A DNA stretch of 64,000 nt. Source: JAXDTI01 sp034090045. GTDB lineage: Bacteria > Actinomycetota > Actinomycetes > Actinomycetales > Actinomycetaceae. The position numbers and the translations under genes are program-made. Below the pieces are notes generated by a model that saw nothing but the letters and a program-made list of their open reading frames with translations, was not told the origin of the DNA and searched no databases. The stretch spans positions 190,395-254,394 of the forward strand of contig JAXDTI010000002.1 of assembly GCA_034090045.1 (NCBI GenBank), written 5' to 3'. Numbering within the stretch: the stretch's first letter is position 1; each line of letters opens with the position of its first letter. This document shows positions 1-8,900 of the stretch, piece after piece.

Positions 1-261
1 CGTGCCTTTAAGGGAGCTGAGGAGCTGCGGCTCACCGCTAAAGAATTCGAGCTGTTGAAGATGCTGGTAAAAGACATGGGCAGTGTCGTTCCACGTACCC
101 AAATCATGCAGGAAGTGTGGGGATCTGACCCGATAACTTCAACGAAGACCCTGGATATGCACGTTTCGTGGCTGCGTCGCAAGCTCGGGGATGACGCAAC
201 CAACCCGCATTACATCACCACGATTCGGGGCATGGGTTTTCGTTTCGAGAGCGGAGAGTAA
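1..261 (+). CDS. OmpR/PhoB-family response regulator, C-terminal part (5' truncated by window)
   Basis: The frame is open from base 1, so the gene begins outside the window. The visible 86 residues form the winged-helix DNA-binding domain of OmpR/PhoB regulators: LTAKEFELLKMLV (recognition of the domain start), a middle segment with VWGSDP and SWLRRKLGD, and the terminal wing TIRGMGFRFE. The receiver domain lies upstream and is not visible. A histidine kinase starts 33 bases downstream on the same strand, so the two form a two-component pair. The signal sensed and the target genes cannot be read from this fragment. Family assignment is firm; identity within the family is unknown. Confidence 0.93.
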   Translation, partial: RAFKGAEELRLTAKEFELLKMLVKDMGSVVPRTQIMQEVWGSDPITSTKTLDMHVSWLRRKLGDDATNPHYITTIRGMGFRFESGE

Positions 262-294
262 CCGACTCCGGCAACATTTAGCTCGGGAGGGACT

Positions 295-1368
295 GTGCGA
301 CGACGCGCGCTGCTGATGATGCTCCGCGCGGTCGCCGTTGCCCTGTTACTGCTTGCCGTACCGCTATCAATACTGGTTGTCACCTATTTCAGTGATACCG
401 GTCAGGGCGATAATGTTCTGCTGATTGTGCTAGCTGAGATGGGGGTGGGACTCGCCTGCCTGGTGATTATTGTGGTGGCAGTGATGCTGGCTCTGCGGGA
501 ATCACGAAAGGTGGAGGCACCACTCATTTATTTGGCGGCACAGGCCGAACAGGTCGGTTCCGGGCAGGTGCAGGCACGGATGCGACCCTCCGGGATTGAG
601 GAGATTGACCTGGTTTCGGAAGAGTTGCAACGCGCGACCCGGCGGTTGGCGGGGCGTTTAGCAGCTGAACGACAACTCGCCGCAGATGCTTCCCATCAGC
701 TGCGCACCCCCCTTACTGCCCTGTCTATGCATATCGAGGAAATCACTTTTCTGACTGCGGACGAACAGATTCGGGACGAGGCGGAGGCGGCGCTGACACA
801 GGTGAGCCGGATGCTGGCGACGATGGAGGATTTGAAGGGCGGTTCCAGACGAAGTTCCGGGGGCACTCCAATCCAGTTGGATGAATTGTTTTCACAGCTA
901 GAAAAAGAGTGGGGGGAGTTATTTGAGGCGCAAGGCCGACAGCTGATTTTTATGAATGATGTTGATGACCGGCTGCCGGTGGTTACTGCCGGGTCACTGA
1001 ATCAGGCGCTGTCGACACTGATTGAGAACTCACTTCGGTACGGGGCGGGAACGGTGCTGGTGGAGACCAGAACCGGGAGCACGTCACGGAGTGTTTTTAT
1101 TGATGTTTCGGACGAGGGCGAGGGTGTTTCGGATGATATTGCGCCCCGTGTTTTCGAGCGCGGCGTTTCCGGTCACGGCTCTACAGGTATCGGCTTGGCG
1201 TTGGCAAAAACACTGGTGGAGGCCGACAACGGACGCTTGGAGTTGACCCGGAGACGCCCACCTGTTTTCACAATTTCTTTGGCGGCTCTGCCGGATGATT
1301 ACGCGCCAGAAAAGGTTGTGCCACGGGGCGCTATGGTGTCGATTGGTCGGCGCTCACGACGTCTGTAG
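295..1368 (+). CDS. Sensor histidine kinase (partner of upstream OmpR-type regulator)
   Basis: Membrane sensor kinase of 357 residues that should phosphorylate the regulator encoded just upstream. Two membrane segments (about residues 5-32 and 41-66) enclose only a short extracellular loop, so it is an intramembrane-sensing type without a large input domain. A HAMP-like linker follows, then the HisKA motif DASHQLRTPL with phospho-acceptor His134, an N box (LIENSLRYG), G1 DEGEGV and G2 GSTGIGLALAK. The start is GTG, chosen because GGGAGG lies 4 bases upstream. The gene ends 26 bases before the convergent cell-wall-binding protein. The stimulus is unknown; short-loop kinases of this layout often respond to envelope stress, which is only an inference here. 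Confidence 0.93.
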   Translation: MRRRALLMMLRAVAVALLLLAVPLSILVVTYFSDTGQGDNVLLIVLAEMGVGLACLVIIVVAVMLALRESRKVEAPLIYLAAQAEQVGSGQVQARMRPSGIEEIDLVSEELQRATRRLAGRLAAERQLAADASHQLRTPLTALSMHIEEITFLTADEQIRDEAEAALTQVSRMLATMEDLKGGSRRSSGGTPIQLDELFSQLEKEWGELFEAQGRQLIFMNDVDDRLPVVTAGSLNQALSTLIENSLRYGAGTVLVETRTGSTSRSVFIDVSDEGEGVSDDIAPRVFERGVSGHGSTGIGLALAKTLVEADNGRLELTRRRPPVFTISLAALPDDYAPEKVVPRGAMVSIGRRSRRL

Positions 1369-1394
1369 AGCATCTCCGCAAGCCTAGCCTCGAA

Positions 1395-3635
1395 TCAGCC
1401 GATATTCACCCGATAGGGACCGGGCTCATAATACTGCGTGTTGTTGAGATTGTCTGCACGCTTCTGATTGCCGAGCTGACCGTTACTCTGGTCACCCCAA
1501 CAGAACAGGTTCCCCAATTCGCTGCCCTGTGAACAGGTGTGGAAACCGCCGGCGGCGATCTTTGAGGCGAAACCCAGGTCGCTATTGACCGTAGTGTTGT
1601 TGGTTCGTACCGGGGAGGTTTTAGCGGCAGGCAATCCGCTCACGGCAACACCTAACCCAAATTGGGCGCGGTCGTTGAGACCCCAACACCAGATTTGTGT
1701 GGGGGTACCCGAAACAACAGCACAAACATAGTTGGAACCGACAGACAGGGAGGTGACATTGGTCAGGCTCCCGGCACGCTGCGGTGCAGCATAGCTACCT
1801 CCGGCTCTTTGGATGCTGGCCACGATAGCGCCGCCATTACCCACCTGTCCTTTGGTGTCGTCTCCCCAGCAGTAAGCGAGTTTGCCGGTGGTGACGCCGC
1901 AGGTTACCTCATAGTTTGCACTCAACATACTGAAACTGTGTGTACCGGAAACAGCAACCGGTCTGTTCTGTTGGTTCGTGTCGTATCTGTTAGTGGAATT
2001 GTCTCCCAACTGCCCGTACTGTCCTGAACCCCAACAGTAGGCTTTACCGGCCGATGTGATACCACAGCTATGGTTGTTACCGGCAACTACTTGAACAAAT
2101 GTGAAACCGCCGGAGACAGCGACCGGGGTGAAACTGTTGAAAGTCGAATTATTGCCGAGCTTGTAATAGGCTCCATTACCCCAGCAGTATGCTTTGCCGG
2201 CTGTTGTCACCGCACAGGTGTGGTTATTTCCGGCGTTTATCTGCTTAAACTTCAAGGATGTGGATACCGCTTTCGGAATTTTGGTGTTTACAGTGTTTCC
2301 GGTTCCCAACTGCCCATAGGTGTTATCTCCCCAACAATAGGCGGTGCCATCAACGTCAATCGCGCAGGAGTGGGCCACTCCGGCTGTCACCTCTTTAGCG
2401 GTACGACCTGAGGGCAGGGTCACCTGGGCGGGCACCGTAACGGCATCAAGAGTTGAACCAATCCCCACCTGCCCGTTTACGTTATTCCCCCAGCATTTCA
2501 ATTTCCCCAACGAGTTAATCACGCAGGTGTGGGCGGTTCCGGTCGCAATCCGCTGCGACGCGGGGGTACTGACCGTAGTGCTGCCGGTGCTCGGAGTGCT
2601 AGTGGTAGTGCTGGTAGTTGATATACAATTCTTCGCTGCTTGTAAAACCCCTGCAGAGACCGCACCTGTTCCACCTAAGGCAACTATCTTTGTGGCACCT
2701 GAAGTACGAATATAGTTACAGGTTACTGCCGGTAAACTCTTAGGGCTTGTCAGCAGCATAGTACCATCGGTTAGCTCGCCACCTGCTACAGCATCAACAA
2801 ACACCATTCCGTTAGCCAGGTAGATAGTGTTTTTGTTGCTGGTATTTTTTGCGGCAGCTGCGATTCTCGTTGCTGTAGCATAACGATCCGCTCCCGCCAG
2901 ATAGTAGGTAGTCCAATTTGACGGTGTGAAACCAGGGATACGCTGCCCACCGAGCTGATAACGGTAGGAAGCCCTGTAAATCATTGCGCGAGTATTCGCA
3001 GTTAAACCTGTCTTTGTTGACCCAAAAAGCAACGGTCCACCGCTCAATACACCTCCCACAACCGCGTCCGGAGACCCTAAACCGTCTGACCCAACTCCAT
3101 CTGCCACATAAACCTTGTCATATCCTCCAGGGAACGCACGTTGCGCGATTTTTTCGGCGGTCTCATAACGATTCGCCCCGGCAATCCGACCAACCGTAAA
3201 CCCGAGCGAACGAACCTGCCTGAGCACGTTATCACTCAATACTCCATATCCGCCCAACAGGTATACATAGCGCAGAGATTTCGATTTCTGTTTCAATACC
3301 AGGAGATAGGATCTCACTGCAGAATCCAAGCTGTTTTTCCCATTCAAAATAACCGGGCCATCCATGAGCGAACCCGCCGCCAGCGCATCCGCCGTAGAAG
3401 TTGATGATGCCAGATAGGCAACATTTGCTCCTGACGGGAACGCGTGCATACCAATAGCAATAGAGGTTTCAACACGCGTACTGCCCCAGTATCTGTCAGA
3501 ATCCACGCGAGTCACTGCTGATGCTGTAGGAGCATCAGCAAGTAATACCGCCACAACCAGACAGACTGCGAGGAAAAAGGAAAATAATTTACCTAAAGCT
3601 GCACCATTCGTTGCATCCCTGCTCGCGCCCAACAT
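1395..3635 (-). CDS. Secreted cell-wall-binding repeat 2 / RCC1-repeat surface protein
   Basis: Exported protein of 746 residues. A signal peptide covers about residues 1-40 (hydrophobic core then ASA). Residues about 45-335 are three cell-wall-binding-repeat-2 units (ADALAAGSLMDGPVIL, SPDAVVGGVLSGGPLLF, FVDAVAGGELTDGTMLL) that in related proteins bind wall polymer non-covalently. A Thr/Ser-rich linker leads to seven RCC1-type blades, each with a pattern like HxCxxxxxGxxxCWGxNxxGQLG, predicting a beta-propeller. Each blade carries two cysteines. The start at 3635 is preferred over longer ORF starts because GGGAGG lies upstream and the signal peptide then begins properly. Only 30 bases separate this start from divergent purK. 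Adhesion or wall function is likely but the ligand is unknown. Confidence 0.9.
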   Translation of the reverse strand: MLGASRDATNGAALGKLFSFFLAVCLVVAVLLADAPTASAVTRVDSDRYWGSTRVETSIAIGMHAFPSGANVAYLASSTSTADALAAGSLMDGPVILNGKNSLDSAVRSYLLVLKQKSKSLRYVYLLGGYGVLSDNVLRQVRSLGFTVGRIAGANRYETAEKIAQRAFPGGYDKVYVADGVGSDGLGSPDAVVGGVLSGGPLLFGSTKTGLTANTRAMIYRASYRYQLGGQRIPGFTPSNWTTYYLAGADRYATATRIAAAAKNTSNKNTIYLANGMVFVDAVAGGELTDGTMLLTSPKSLPAVTCNYIRTSGATKIVALGGTGAVSAGVLQAAKNCISTTSTTTSTPSTGSTTVSTPASQRIATGTAHTCVINSLGKLKCWGNNVNGQVGIGSTLDAVTVPAQVTLPSGRTAKEVTAGVAHSCAIDVDGTAYCWGDNTYGQLGTGNTVNTKIPKAVSTSLKFKQINAGNNHTCAVTTAGKAYCWGNGAYYKLGNNSTFNSFTPVAVSGGFTFVQVVAGNNHSCGITSAGKAYCWGSGQYGQLGDNSTNRYDTNQQNRPVAVSGTHSFSMLSANYEVTCGVTTGKLAYCWGDDTKGQVGNGGAIVASIQRAGGSYAAPQRAGSLTNVTSLSVGSNYVCAVVSGTPTQIWCWGLNDRAQFGLGVAVSGLPAAKTSPVRTNNTTVNSDLGFASKIAAGGFHTCSQGSELGNLFCWGDQSNGQLGNQKRADNLNNTQYYEPGPYRVNIG

Positions 3636-3653
3636 AAGCGCCTCCCGGTGGGT

Positions 3654-3659
3654 TAGGCT
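3654..3659 (+). promoter_or_regulatory. Leaderless -10 element of purK
   Basis: TAGGCT ends 6 bases before the purK ATG and no ribosome binding site is present, which places the transcript start at or next to the start codon. The same TAGGCT plus 6-base spacing occurs before the MscS gene (21086-21091) and the SCP gene (63924-63929). Confidence 0.6.
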
Positions 3660-3665
3660 GGAATT

Positions 3666-4913
3666 ATGAGTGTTCCAGCGGTTGTGGTTATCGGTGATGG
3701 ACAGTTGGCACGGATGATGGCCGAGCCGGCCGCCGCGCTCGGAATCGAGTTGCGTGCCCTGGTCACGGATTCCGCGTCCTCGACCGCGCAAGTCCTGCCG
3801 TTTACTGCCCACGGGTCACCGAACGATACTTCAATTATACGCCAACTATGTACCGGCGCAATAGCTCTGACCTTTGAACATGAACATATTCCAACTGTAT
3901 TGTTTCGGGATCTCGCCGGGCAGCTGGCCATCGAGCCGAGCCGGGAGGCGCTGCTCTATGCTCAGGACAAACTGGAGATGCGTCGCCGTCTGGATACTCT
4001 CGGCGTTCCGCAGCCGCGCTGGCGGGAGGTTACTTCCATGGCAGACCTGGAGGCTGCGGGAGCGGAGCTGGGCTGGCCGCTGGTATTGAAAACTGCACGT
4101 GGCGGCTATGATGGGCGCGGGGTACGAGTTATAGGTGCAGCCTCTCAGGCCGCCGATTGGTTGGCGCGGCTTTCGGGCACCGCCGGGGAGGGACTGGCAG
4201 GTGTCGATGAGACGACAGCGGCAGCGAACTCGGCTGCCGATTCCGAAAACCTGGGGTTGTTGGCGGAGGAACTGGTGTCTTTCGACCAGGAGCTAGCTGT
4301 ACTTTTGGCTCGCAGACGCAGCGGCGAGATAAGGCAGTGGCCGGTCGCTGAAACATATCAAGACCACGGGATATGTTCCGAGGTTTCGGTTCCCGCGCCG
4401 GGACTGTCCACCGGGATGACAGCCCGCGCACAACAGATTGCTCAGCAGATTGCGACCGGTCTGGATGTGACCGGGATTCTCGCCGTCGAAATGTTCCATG
4501 TGCCCGCCGACCCGACCGATCCGACTGGCCGCCCGGAACGTGTGCTCGTCAATGAACTCGCGATGCGCCCCCACAACTCCGGGCACTGGACCCAGGACGG
4601 CTCGCTGACCAGTCAGTTTGAGAATCATCTGCGAGCGGTGCTGGATTTGCCGCTGGGCGATACCGCGATGAGTGCGCCGGCGGCGGTGATGGTGAACCTG
4701 CTCGGGGCCGAGGATGCTGCCAGCGATGATGAGCCGCGCGCGAACTATGCGGCGGCTATGGCTGCCCATCCGGAAGCGAAGATTCACTATTACGGTAAAG
4801 GTGTCAGGCCGGGCCGGAAACTCGGTCACGTCAATATGGTTGGCGATAATGTCGAGGAGCTGCTGGCAGCGGCACGTGAGGTTCGAGATATCTTGAATCG
4901 CCCCACCAGCTAG
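3666..4913 (+). CDS. purK: N5-carboxyaminoimidazole ribonucleotide synthase (PurK)
   Basis: ATP-dependent carboxylation of aminoimidazole ribonucleotide to N5-CAIR in de novo purine synthesis. The 415-residue protein begins with the PurK signature VIGDGQLARMMAEPAAALGI and has the ATP-grasp fold (WPLVLKTARGGYDGRGV, EELVSFDQELAVLLAR, ELAMRPHNSGHWTQDG). A low-complexity insertion around residues 180-200 (GEGLAGVDETTAAANSAAD) is longer than in typical homologues. The start lacks a ribosome binding site and sits behind TAGGCT, so it is probably leaderless. purE follows 41 bases later with its own strong ribosome binding site. The two enzymes act in sequence. Confidence 0.97.
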   Translation: MSVPAVVVIGDGQLARMMAEPAAALGIELRALVTDSASSTAQVLPFTAHGSPNDTSIIRQLCTGAIALTFEHEHIPTVLFRDLAGQLAIEPSREALLYAQDKLEMRRRLDTLGVPQPRWREVTSMADLEAAGAELGWPLVLKTARGGYDGRGVRVIGAASQAADWLARLSGTAGEGLAGVDETTAAANSAADSENLGLLAEELVSFDQELAVLLARRRSGEIRQWPVAETYQDHGICSEVSVPAPGLSTGMTARAQQIAQQIATGLDVTGILAVEMFHVPADPTDPTGRPERVLVNELAMRPHNSGHWTQDGSLTSQFENHLRAVLDLPLGDTAMSAPAAVMVNLLGAEDAASDDEPRANYAAAMAAHPEAKIHYYGKGVRPGRKLGHVNMVGDNVEELLAAAREVRDILNRPTS

Positions 4914-4954
4914 ACTGGATATGTCATCTTAAGTCACGTGACCTTGGAGGAATA

Positions 4955-5461
4955 ATGGGTGAGCCGGTAGCGATAATCATGGGGTCCGATTCAGATTGGC
5001 CGACTATGCAGGCAGCCGCTGATATGCTCACTGACCTGGGTATAGGTTTCACCGCCCAGGTTGTTTCAGCCCACCGGATGCCCCACGACATGATTGATTT
5101 TGCTGCCACCGCCGAGACCGAGGGCACCCGAGTGATTATTGCTGGGGCTGGTGGTGCAGCTCATCTGCCAGGGATGGTTGCGGCAACCACATCGTTGCCG
5201 GTCATCGGGGTTCCGGTACCGTTGAAGAATCTGGAGGGACTGGATTCGCTGCTTTCTATCGTCCAGATGCCCGCTGGCGTTCCGGTCGCCACGGTGTCGA
5301 TTGGTGGCGCAGCGAACGCCGGACTGTTGGCTGCCAGGATACTGGGTGCCGGAACTGACAGCGAATCCCTGGAAATCCGTGAACGCCTGAACCGGTATCG
5401 TGGTGAACTGCGTGAGAGCGCAATCGCGAAAGGTGAACGGCTGAAATCAGATCTCGCCTGA
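4955..5461 (+). CDS. purE: N5-carboxyaminoimidazole ribonucleotide mutase (PurE)
   Basis: Mutase converting the PurK product N5-CAIR to CAIR in purine synthesis. The 168-residue length and motifs are those of class I PurE: the phosphate-binding IIMGSDSDWPTMQ at the N-terminus, VVSAHRMPHDM with the catalytic His, IIAGAGGAAHLPGM and LLSIVQMPAGVPVATVSIGGAANAGLLAARIL. GGAGG precedes the ATG by 6 bases. Gene order purK-purE on one strand suggests one operon, with purB (41.9 kb) and purN (8.2 kb) elsewhere in the window. Confidence 0.97.
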   Translation: MGEPVAIIMGSDSDWPTMQAAADMLTDLGIGFTAQVVSAHRMPHDMIDFAATAETEGTRVIIAGAGGAAHLPGMVAATTSLPVIGVPVPLKNLEGLDSLLSIVQMPAGVPVATVSIGGAANAGLLAARILGAGTDSESLEIRERLNRYRGELRESAIAKGERLKSDLA

Positions 5462-5578
5462 GACCTGTACCCCCTTCCTCGCCTGGTATCAACGCCGTCA
5501 GGAGGTGTTGCGGCTACCTTAAAATTCCTTTATATTTATAGGTAGAAATGGTGTTTTAGGTATTTGGGAGGAATAGCT

Positions 5579-8128
5579 ATGCATAGGCATATTGACCGTT
5601 ATGGTCGCGGACTTTGGCGGCGAATACTGATGAAAGTCGTTCCGTTGGCGGCTCTTGCCGGTGCCGGTATCGCCGCCGTAGTGATGGTTGCGGCTCCAAC
5701 CCCAGGCGATGCCCAGGCTGACGAATACACGTATGTGACGAGGGCTGACTGTACTGCCGCGACCCGTGCTCTCAACGCCGGGCAGCCGATTCCGAACGTA
5801 GAGAAATGGCTGCTCAAGAACGACGTTACTGCGTTAGAGGGCAATGTTATCGAAGTGTATGCGAAAGACTCCTCCTTTGAGTATTCGATGCGTGCAGCCG
5901 CCCAAATGTGGATGGATGCGACTGACGGGCAGCTGGTCGTGAAGTTTGTAGACAAGCCGACCGCGAAGACGGTAAAGGTCTATGACGATGAAACTATCGC
6001 CGCCGTGGGGTATAACTATTCGGATACCCGTGAGATTCGTTTGAACTCTGCCTACTTGAACGCTTCAGCACGCGAAGGTGAAGAAAACTTCATCAAAGGC
6101 AGTCGTCACGTCGCGGGTCATGAGCTGGGGCACGCGATGGGGTTGGCACACGGCTGTGACGGCGACATAATGCAACCCAGCGGCGGCTGGCCGGTGAGCC
6201 CGTCTGCCACTCCTGCGCCACGCGATATTGCGGCGCTAACCCAGTCTTTCAAATATATCCAGGATGGTGTGAAGGCTGAGAGGGTTTTCGATCCGAACAC
6301 TCTTACCGGCGAGCCTGCCAACACTTCTCCAAGCACCCCGAGCGCTCCGAACACCCCGAGCACCGGAGCCACCACGTGGACCACCGGTACCACCGAAACA
6401 ACACTGGTTGAGGTCGTCCCGGAGCCACCGATTATCGACGTCCGTACCTGCAGTGAAATCCGTTGGCATTCGCCGAGCACAGTTGGTGTGCGCTACGAGA
6501 AGCAGCGTTCCGCAGACGGCAAGTCCGACATAATCACCGCGCACGCGCTCCCGGGATACAAGATTAAGGACGGCGCACAGAGCGTCTTTACCGTAGACCT
6601 GACCTCGCCGTGCCCCGGATGGACTGTCATCCCGACACAGCCGGGCACCCCGACAACCAGCTTGAAGGAAGTCGTGCCGCTCGCGCCGATTGTTGACCAC
6701 ACGAACTGCTCATACGTGAAGTGGAAAACCCCGGCTGTGGAGGGGATCTACTACACTCATGTGCGCAGCGCTGACGGAAAGACCGACACCTTGACCGCGC
6801 ACGCGCTGCCCGGCTATAAAATCAAGGACGGCGCACAGAGCGTCTTTACCGTAGACCTGACCTCGCCGTGCCCCGGATGGACTGTCATCCCGACACAGCC
6901 GGGCACCCCGACAACCAGCTACACCGAATGGCCGACCACCCCGACCACCCCGACCACCCCTGTCGAGGTCACTCCGGAGGCACCAACCGTTGACCTGTCG
7001 CGGTGCGGCTATTCCTCGTGGCACATCCCCGGGGTCGCCGGTTTAACCTATGAGTCGAATAGGGTCGAAAACACCCTGTACGTGACCGCAACCGCGAAAG
7101 ACGGTTTCCGGATTAAAGACGGTGCCCAAACCTCTTGGGTATTAGACTTGACCCCGCGCCCCTGCGTGTACACAACCACTGTCACCCCGGTCGCACCGAC
7201 TGTTGACAAGTCGAAGTGCGGCCAGGTTTCCTGGAACATTCCGGGAGTTGTTGGTCTCGACTATTCGACACGCCGTGAGGGCACCACGATGATTGTGACC
7301 GCCACACCGAAACCCGGTTACAAGGTTGAGGCTGGGCAGGACACCGAGTGGCGTCTCGACTTGACGCCGGAGCCTTGCCAGATGGAGCCGGAACTGATTA
7401 CCGTGGTTCCACAAGCACCCAGTGTTGACAAATCCCAGTGTGGAACAACCAGCCTGGTTATCCCGAACCAGCGCGGTATCCGGTGGCAACGCGTCACCGA
7501 TTCACATAACAATATGGTGACTTTGACTGCGGTCGCTGAGGATGGCTACCAGATCCCTGAGGGCACCCAAACCCAGTGGCACCTGGATCGCACCCCCGAG
7601 CCGTGCCCACCGCAGGTTATCGAGGTGGTTCCGGCGACCCCGACAGTAGACAAGTCCGTGTGCGGCAAGGTCACGTGGAACCTGCCTGCCAGCCTCGGTG
7701 TCGCGTGGGAGACTGAACAGTTCGGTAACACCCTGTATGTGACAGCGACAGCGACCGAGGGCTACCGGATCGCCGATGGCGCACAGACCCTGTGGGCTTT
7801 CAATGTGACACCGACAACCTGCCCAGTGTCGAAGATACAGGTCACGCCGGCAGCCCCAACCGTAGACAAGTCACAGTGCGGGAAAGCCAACTGGTCGATC
7901 CCCCCGACTGTTGGCGTGAAATATACTACCCATCAGAATGGCTATAAATTGCGGGTTACCGCGAGCGCCACTGACGGCTATGAGATTGCTGCCGGTGCGC
8001 AGACCGTGTGGAACCTGGATCTGACACCGGATCCTTGCCAGCCGGCAACTCCAGTTACGCCGATCAAACCTGTGACTATTTGGCAGGCCATTGTTAACTG
8101 GTTCAATTCGCTTTTTGGTATTCGTTGA
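5579..8128 (+). CDS. Secreted metzincin protease with seven C-terminal repeats
   Basis: Exported zinc protease of 849 residues. A basic N-terminus (RRILMK) precedes a signal-peptide core at about 19-40. The catalytic domain carries HELGHAMGLAH (residues 181-191), the HExxHxxGxxH zinc site of metzincins, followed by a DGDIM Met-turn (Met198). A Ser/Thr/Pro linker (about 225-275) leads to seven repeats of about 70-86 residues, each with a conserved start (VxPxAPTVDxSxC), a central IPxxxGVxY, and an end DGAQTxWxLDLTPxPC, so each holds two cysteines. No LPXTG is present; the C-terminus is IVNWFNSLFGIR. GGGAGGA lies 7 bases before the chosen ATG. Repeats 1 and 2 share a 97-base exact repeat. A host- or protein-degrading surface role is inferred. 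Confidence 0.9.
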   Translation: MHRHIDRYGRGLWRRILMKVVPLAALAGAGIAAVVMVAAPTPGDAQADEYTYVTRADCTAATRALNAGQPIPNVEKWLLKNDVTALEGNVIEVYAKDSSFEYSMRAAAQMWMDATDGQLVVKFVDKPTAKTVKVYDDETIAAVGYNYSDTREIRLNSAYLNASAREGEENFIKGSRHVAGHELGHAMGLAHGCDGDIMQPSGGWPVSPSATPAPRDIAALTQSFKYIQDGVKAERVFDPNTLTGEPANTSPSTPSAPNTPSTGATTWTTGTTETTLVEVVPEPPIIDVRTCSEIRWHSPSTVGVRYEKQRSADGKSDIITAHALPGYKIKDGAQSVFTVDLTSPCPGWTVIPTQPGTPTTSLKEVVPLAPIVDHTNCSYVKWKTPAVEGIYYTHVRSADGKTDTLTAHALPGYKIKDGAQSVFTVDLTSPCPGWTVIPTQPGTPTTSYTEWPTTPTTPTTPVEVTPEAPTVDLSRCGYSSWHIPGVAGLTYESNRVENTLYVTATAKDGFRIKDGAQTSWVLDLTPRPCVYTTTVTPVAPTVDKSKCGQVSWNIPGVVGLDYSTRREGTTMIVTATPKPGYKVEAGQDTEWRLDLTPEPCQMEPELITVVPQAPSVDKSQCGTTSLVIPNQRGIRWQRVTDSHNNMVTLTAVAEDGYQIPEGTQTQWHLDRTPEPCPPQVIEVVPATPTVDKSVCGKVTWNLPASLGVAWETEQFGNTLYVTATATEGYRIADGAQTLWAFNVTPTTCPVSKIQVTPAAPTVDKSQCGKANWSIPPTVGVKYTTHQNGYKLRVTASATDGYEIAAGAQTVWNLDLTPDPCQPATPVTPIKPVTIWQAIVNWFNSLFGIR
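6566..6662 (+). repeat. 97-bp direct repeat, copy 1 (inside metzincin gene)
   Basis: Identical base for base to 6824-6920, 258 bases (86 codons) downstream. Encodes the end of repeat unit 1 and the linker to unit 2. Recent duplication or gene conversion explains the identity, since other repeat units have diverged at the DNA level. Confidence 0.92.
6824..6920 (+). repeat. 97-bp direct repeat, copy 2 (inside metzincin gene)
   Basis: Second exact copy of 6566-6662. In-frame recombination between the two copies would remove exactly one 86-residue unit. Confidence 0.92.
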
Positions 8129-8147
8129 ATAACCTAGCTAAGCGTTA

Positions 8148-8175
8148 AGGGGCGGCTCCTCAAGGAGCCGCCCCT
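8148..8175 (+). terminator. Terminator hairpin after the metzincin gene
   Basis: Perfect 13-bp stem AGGGGCGGCTCCT / AGGAGCCGCCCCT with a 2-base loop, flanked by TTA on the left and GTTATTTAA on the right. It lies between two convergent genes and can serve both. Confidence 0.85.
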
Positions 8176-8228
8176 AGTTATTTAATGTGAACGCTAACTG
8201 TGACAGTCGAATCATCGCCGCCCCGGTT

Positions 8229-8900
8229 CTATACCCCGAGACTGAGACGCCGCCCCCGAATCGTCCAGCCCTCACGCACCAGGCGCTCCACATACTCGAC
8301 CAACTGGTCACGTTCAGCCGCTTTGATTCGTTCAGTTAAAACATCGACAGTGTCATCGTCATAAATCGGGACGACACATTGAGCAACAATCACGCCGGTA
8401 TCAGTACCCGCATCCACGACAAACAGTGTGGCACCCGCAACCTTTACCCCGTATTCCCATGCGTCAGCCGGACCATGAATACCCGGAAAAGCTGGTAGTA
8501 GCGCGTTATGTGTATTCAAAATGCGTCCGTCAAACGCGGCCAGACAACGCGAACCGAGAATCTTCAGGAAACCGGCACTCACCACCAAGTCCGGGTGAAA
8601 CGCGGCAATATCGGCAGTGAGCGCACAATCCCAATCATCACGGGTCGGATAGTCGGCGACACGATGCACAAAAGTCGGTAGACCCGCGCCACGTGCTATC
8701 TCTAAGCCACGAATGCTGTCCCGATCGGCACCCACCCCGACGATGGTATAGGGCGCGCCCGGCTGTGCCGCCACCGTCATTAAACGTTCCAGGTTCGTTC
8801 CGGAACCCGAAATCAACACCACCAGGCGTGCGGGGGTGGCGGCGCTGCCCAGCGGTGAGACACGAGTCACCTCGCTGGACTGTGCGGGCTGGTCAGTCAT
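8229..8900 (-). CDS. purN: Phosphoribosylglycinamide formyltransferase (PurN)
   Basis: Transfers a formyl group from 10-formyl-THF to GAR in purine synthesis. After a poorly conserved N-terminal 24 residues, the core starts ARLVVLISGSGTNLERL, followed by ADRDSIRGLEIARGAGLPT, VSAGFLKILG, the catalytic-site ILNTHNALLPAFPGIHGPADAWEYGVKVAGATLFVVDAGTDTG, and IKAAERDQLVEYV. The start at 8900 is chosen because AGGAGG lies 6 bases upstream; a longer reading frame extends into the previous gene. The first 8 bases overlap the end of the DUF6350 gene, which indicates translational coupling. This purN-DUF6350 neighbourhood is common in actinobacteria; purH, often next, is absent here. Confidence 0.95.
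   Translation of the reverse strand: MTDQPAQSSEVTRVSPLGSAATPARLVVLISGSGTNLERLMTVAAQPGAPYTIVGVGADRDSIRGLEIARGAGLPTFVHRVADYPTRDDWDCALTADIAAFHPDLVVSAGFLKILGSRCLAAFDGRILNTHNALLPAFPGIHGPADAWEYGVKVAGATLFVVDAGTDTGVIVAQCVVPIYDDDTVDVLTERIKAAERDQLVEYVERLVREGWTIRGRRLSLGV

Noticed and set aside
2070..2715. Plus-strand ORFs inside the RCC1 region
   Set aside because: Shadows of the repeat-rich minus-strand gene; low plausibility of composition and no start signals.
3636..3812. Longer N-terminus of the CWB2/RCC1 protein overlapping purK
   Set aside because: It would place hydrophilic residues before the signal peptide and run across divergent purK.
6236..7731. Minus-strand ORFs inside the metzincin repeats
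   Set aside because: Antisense shadows caused by repeated Gly/Thr/Pro codons; they are similar to each other only because the sense repeats are.
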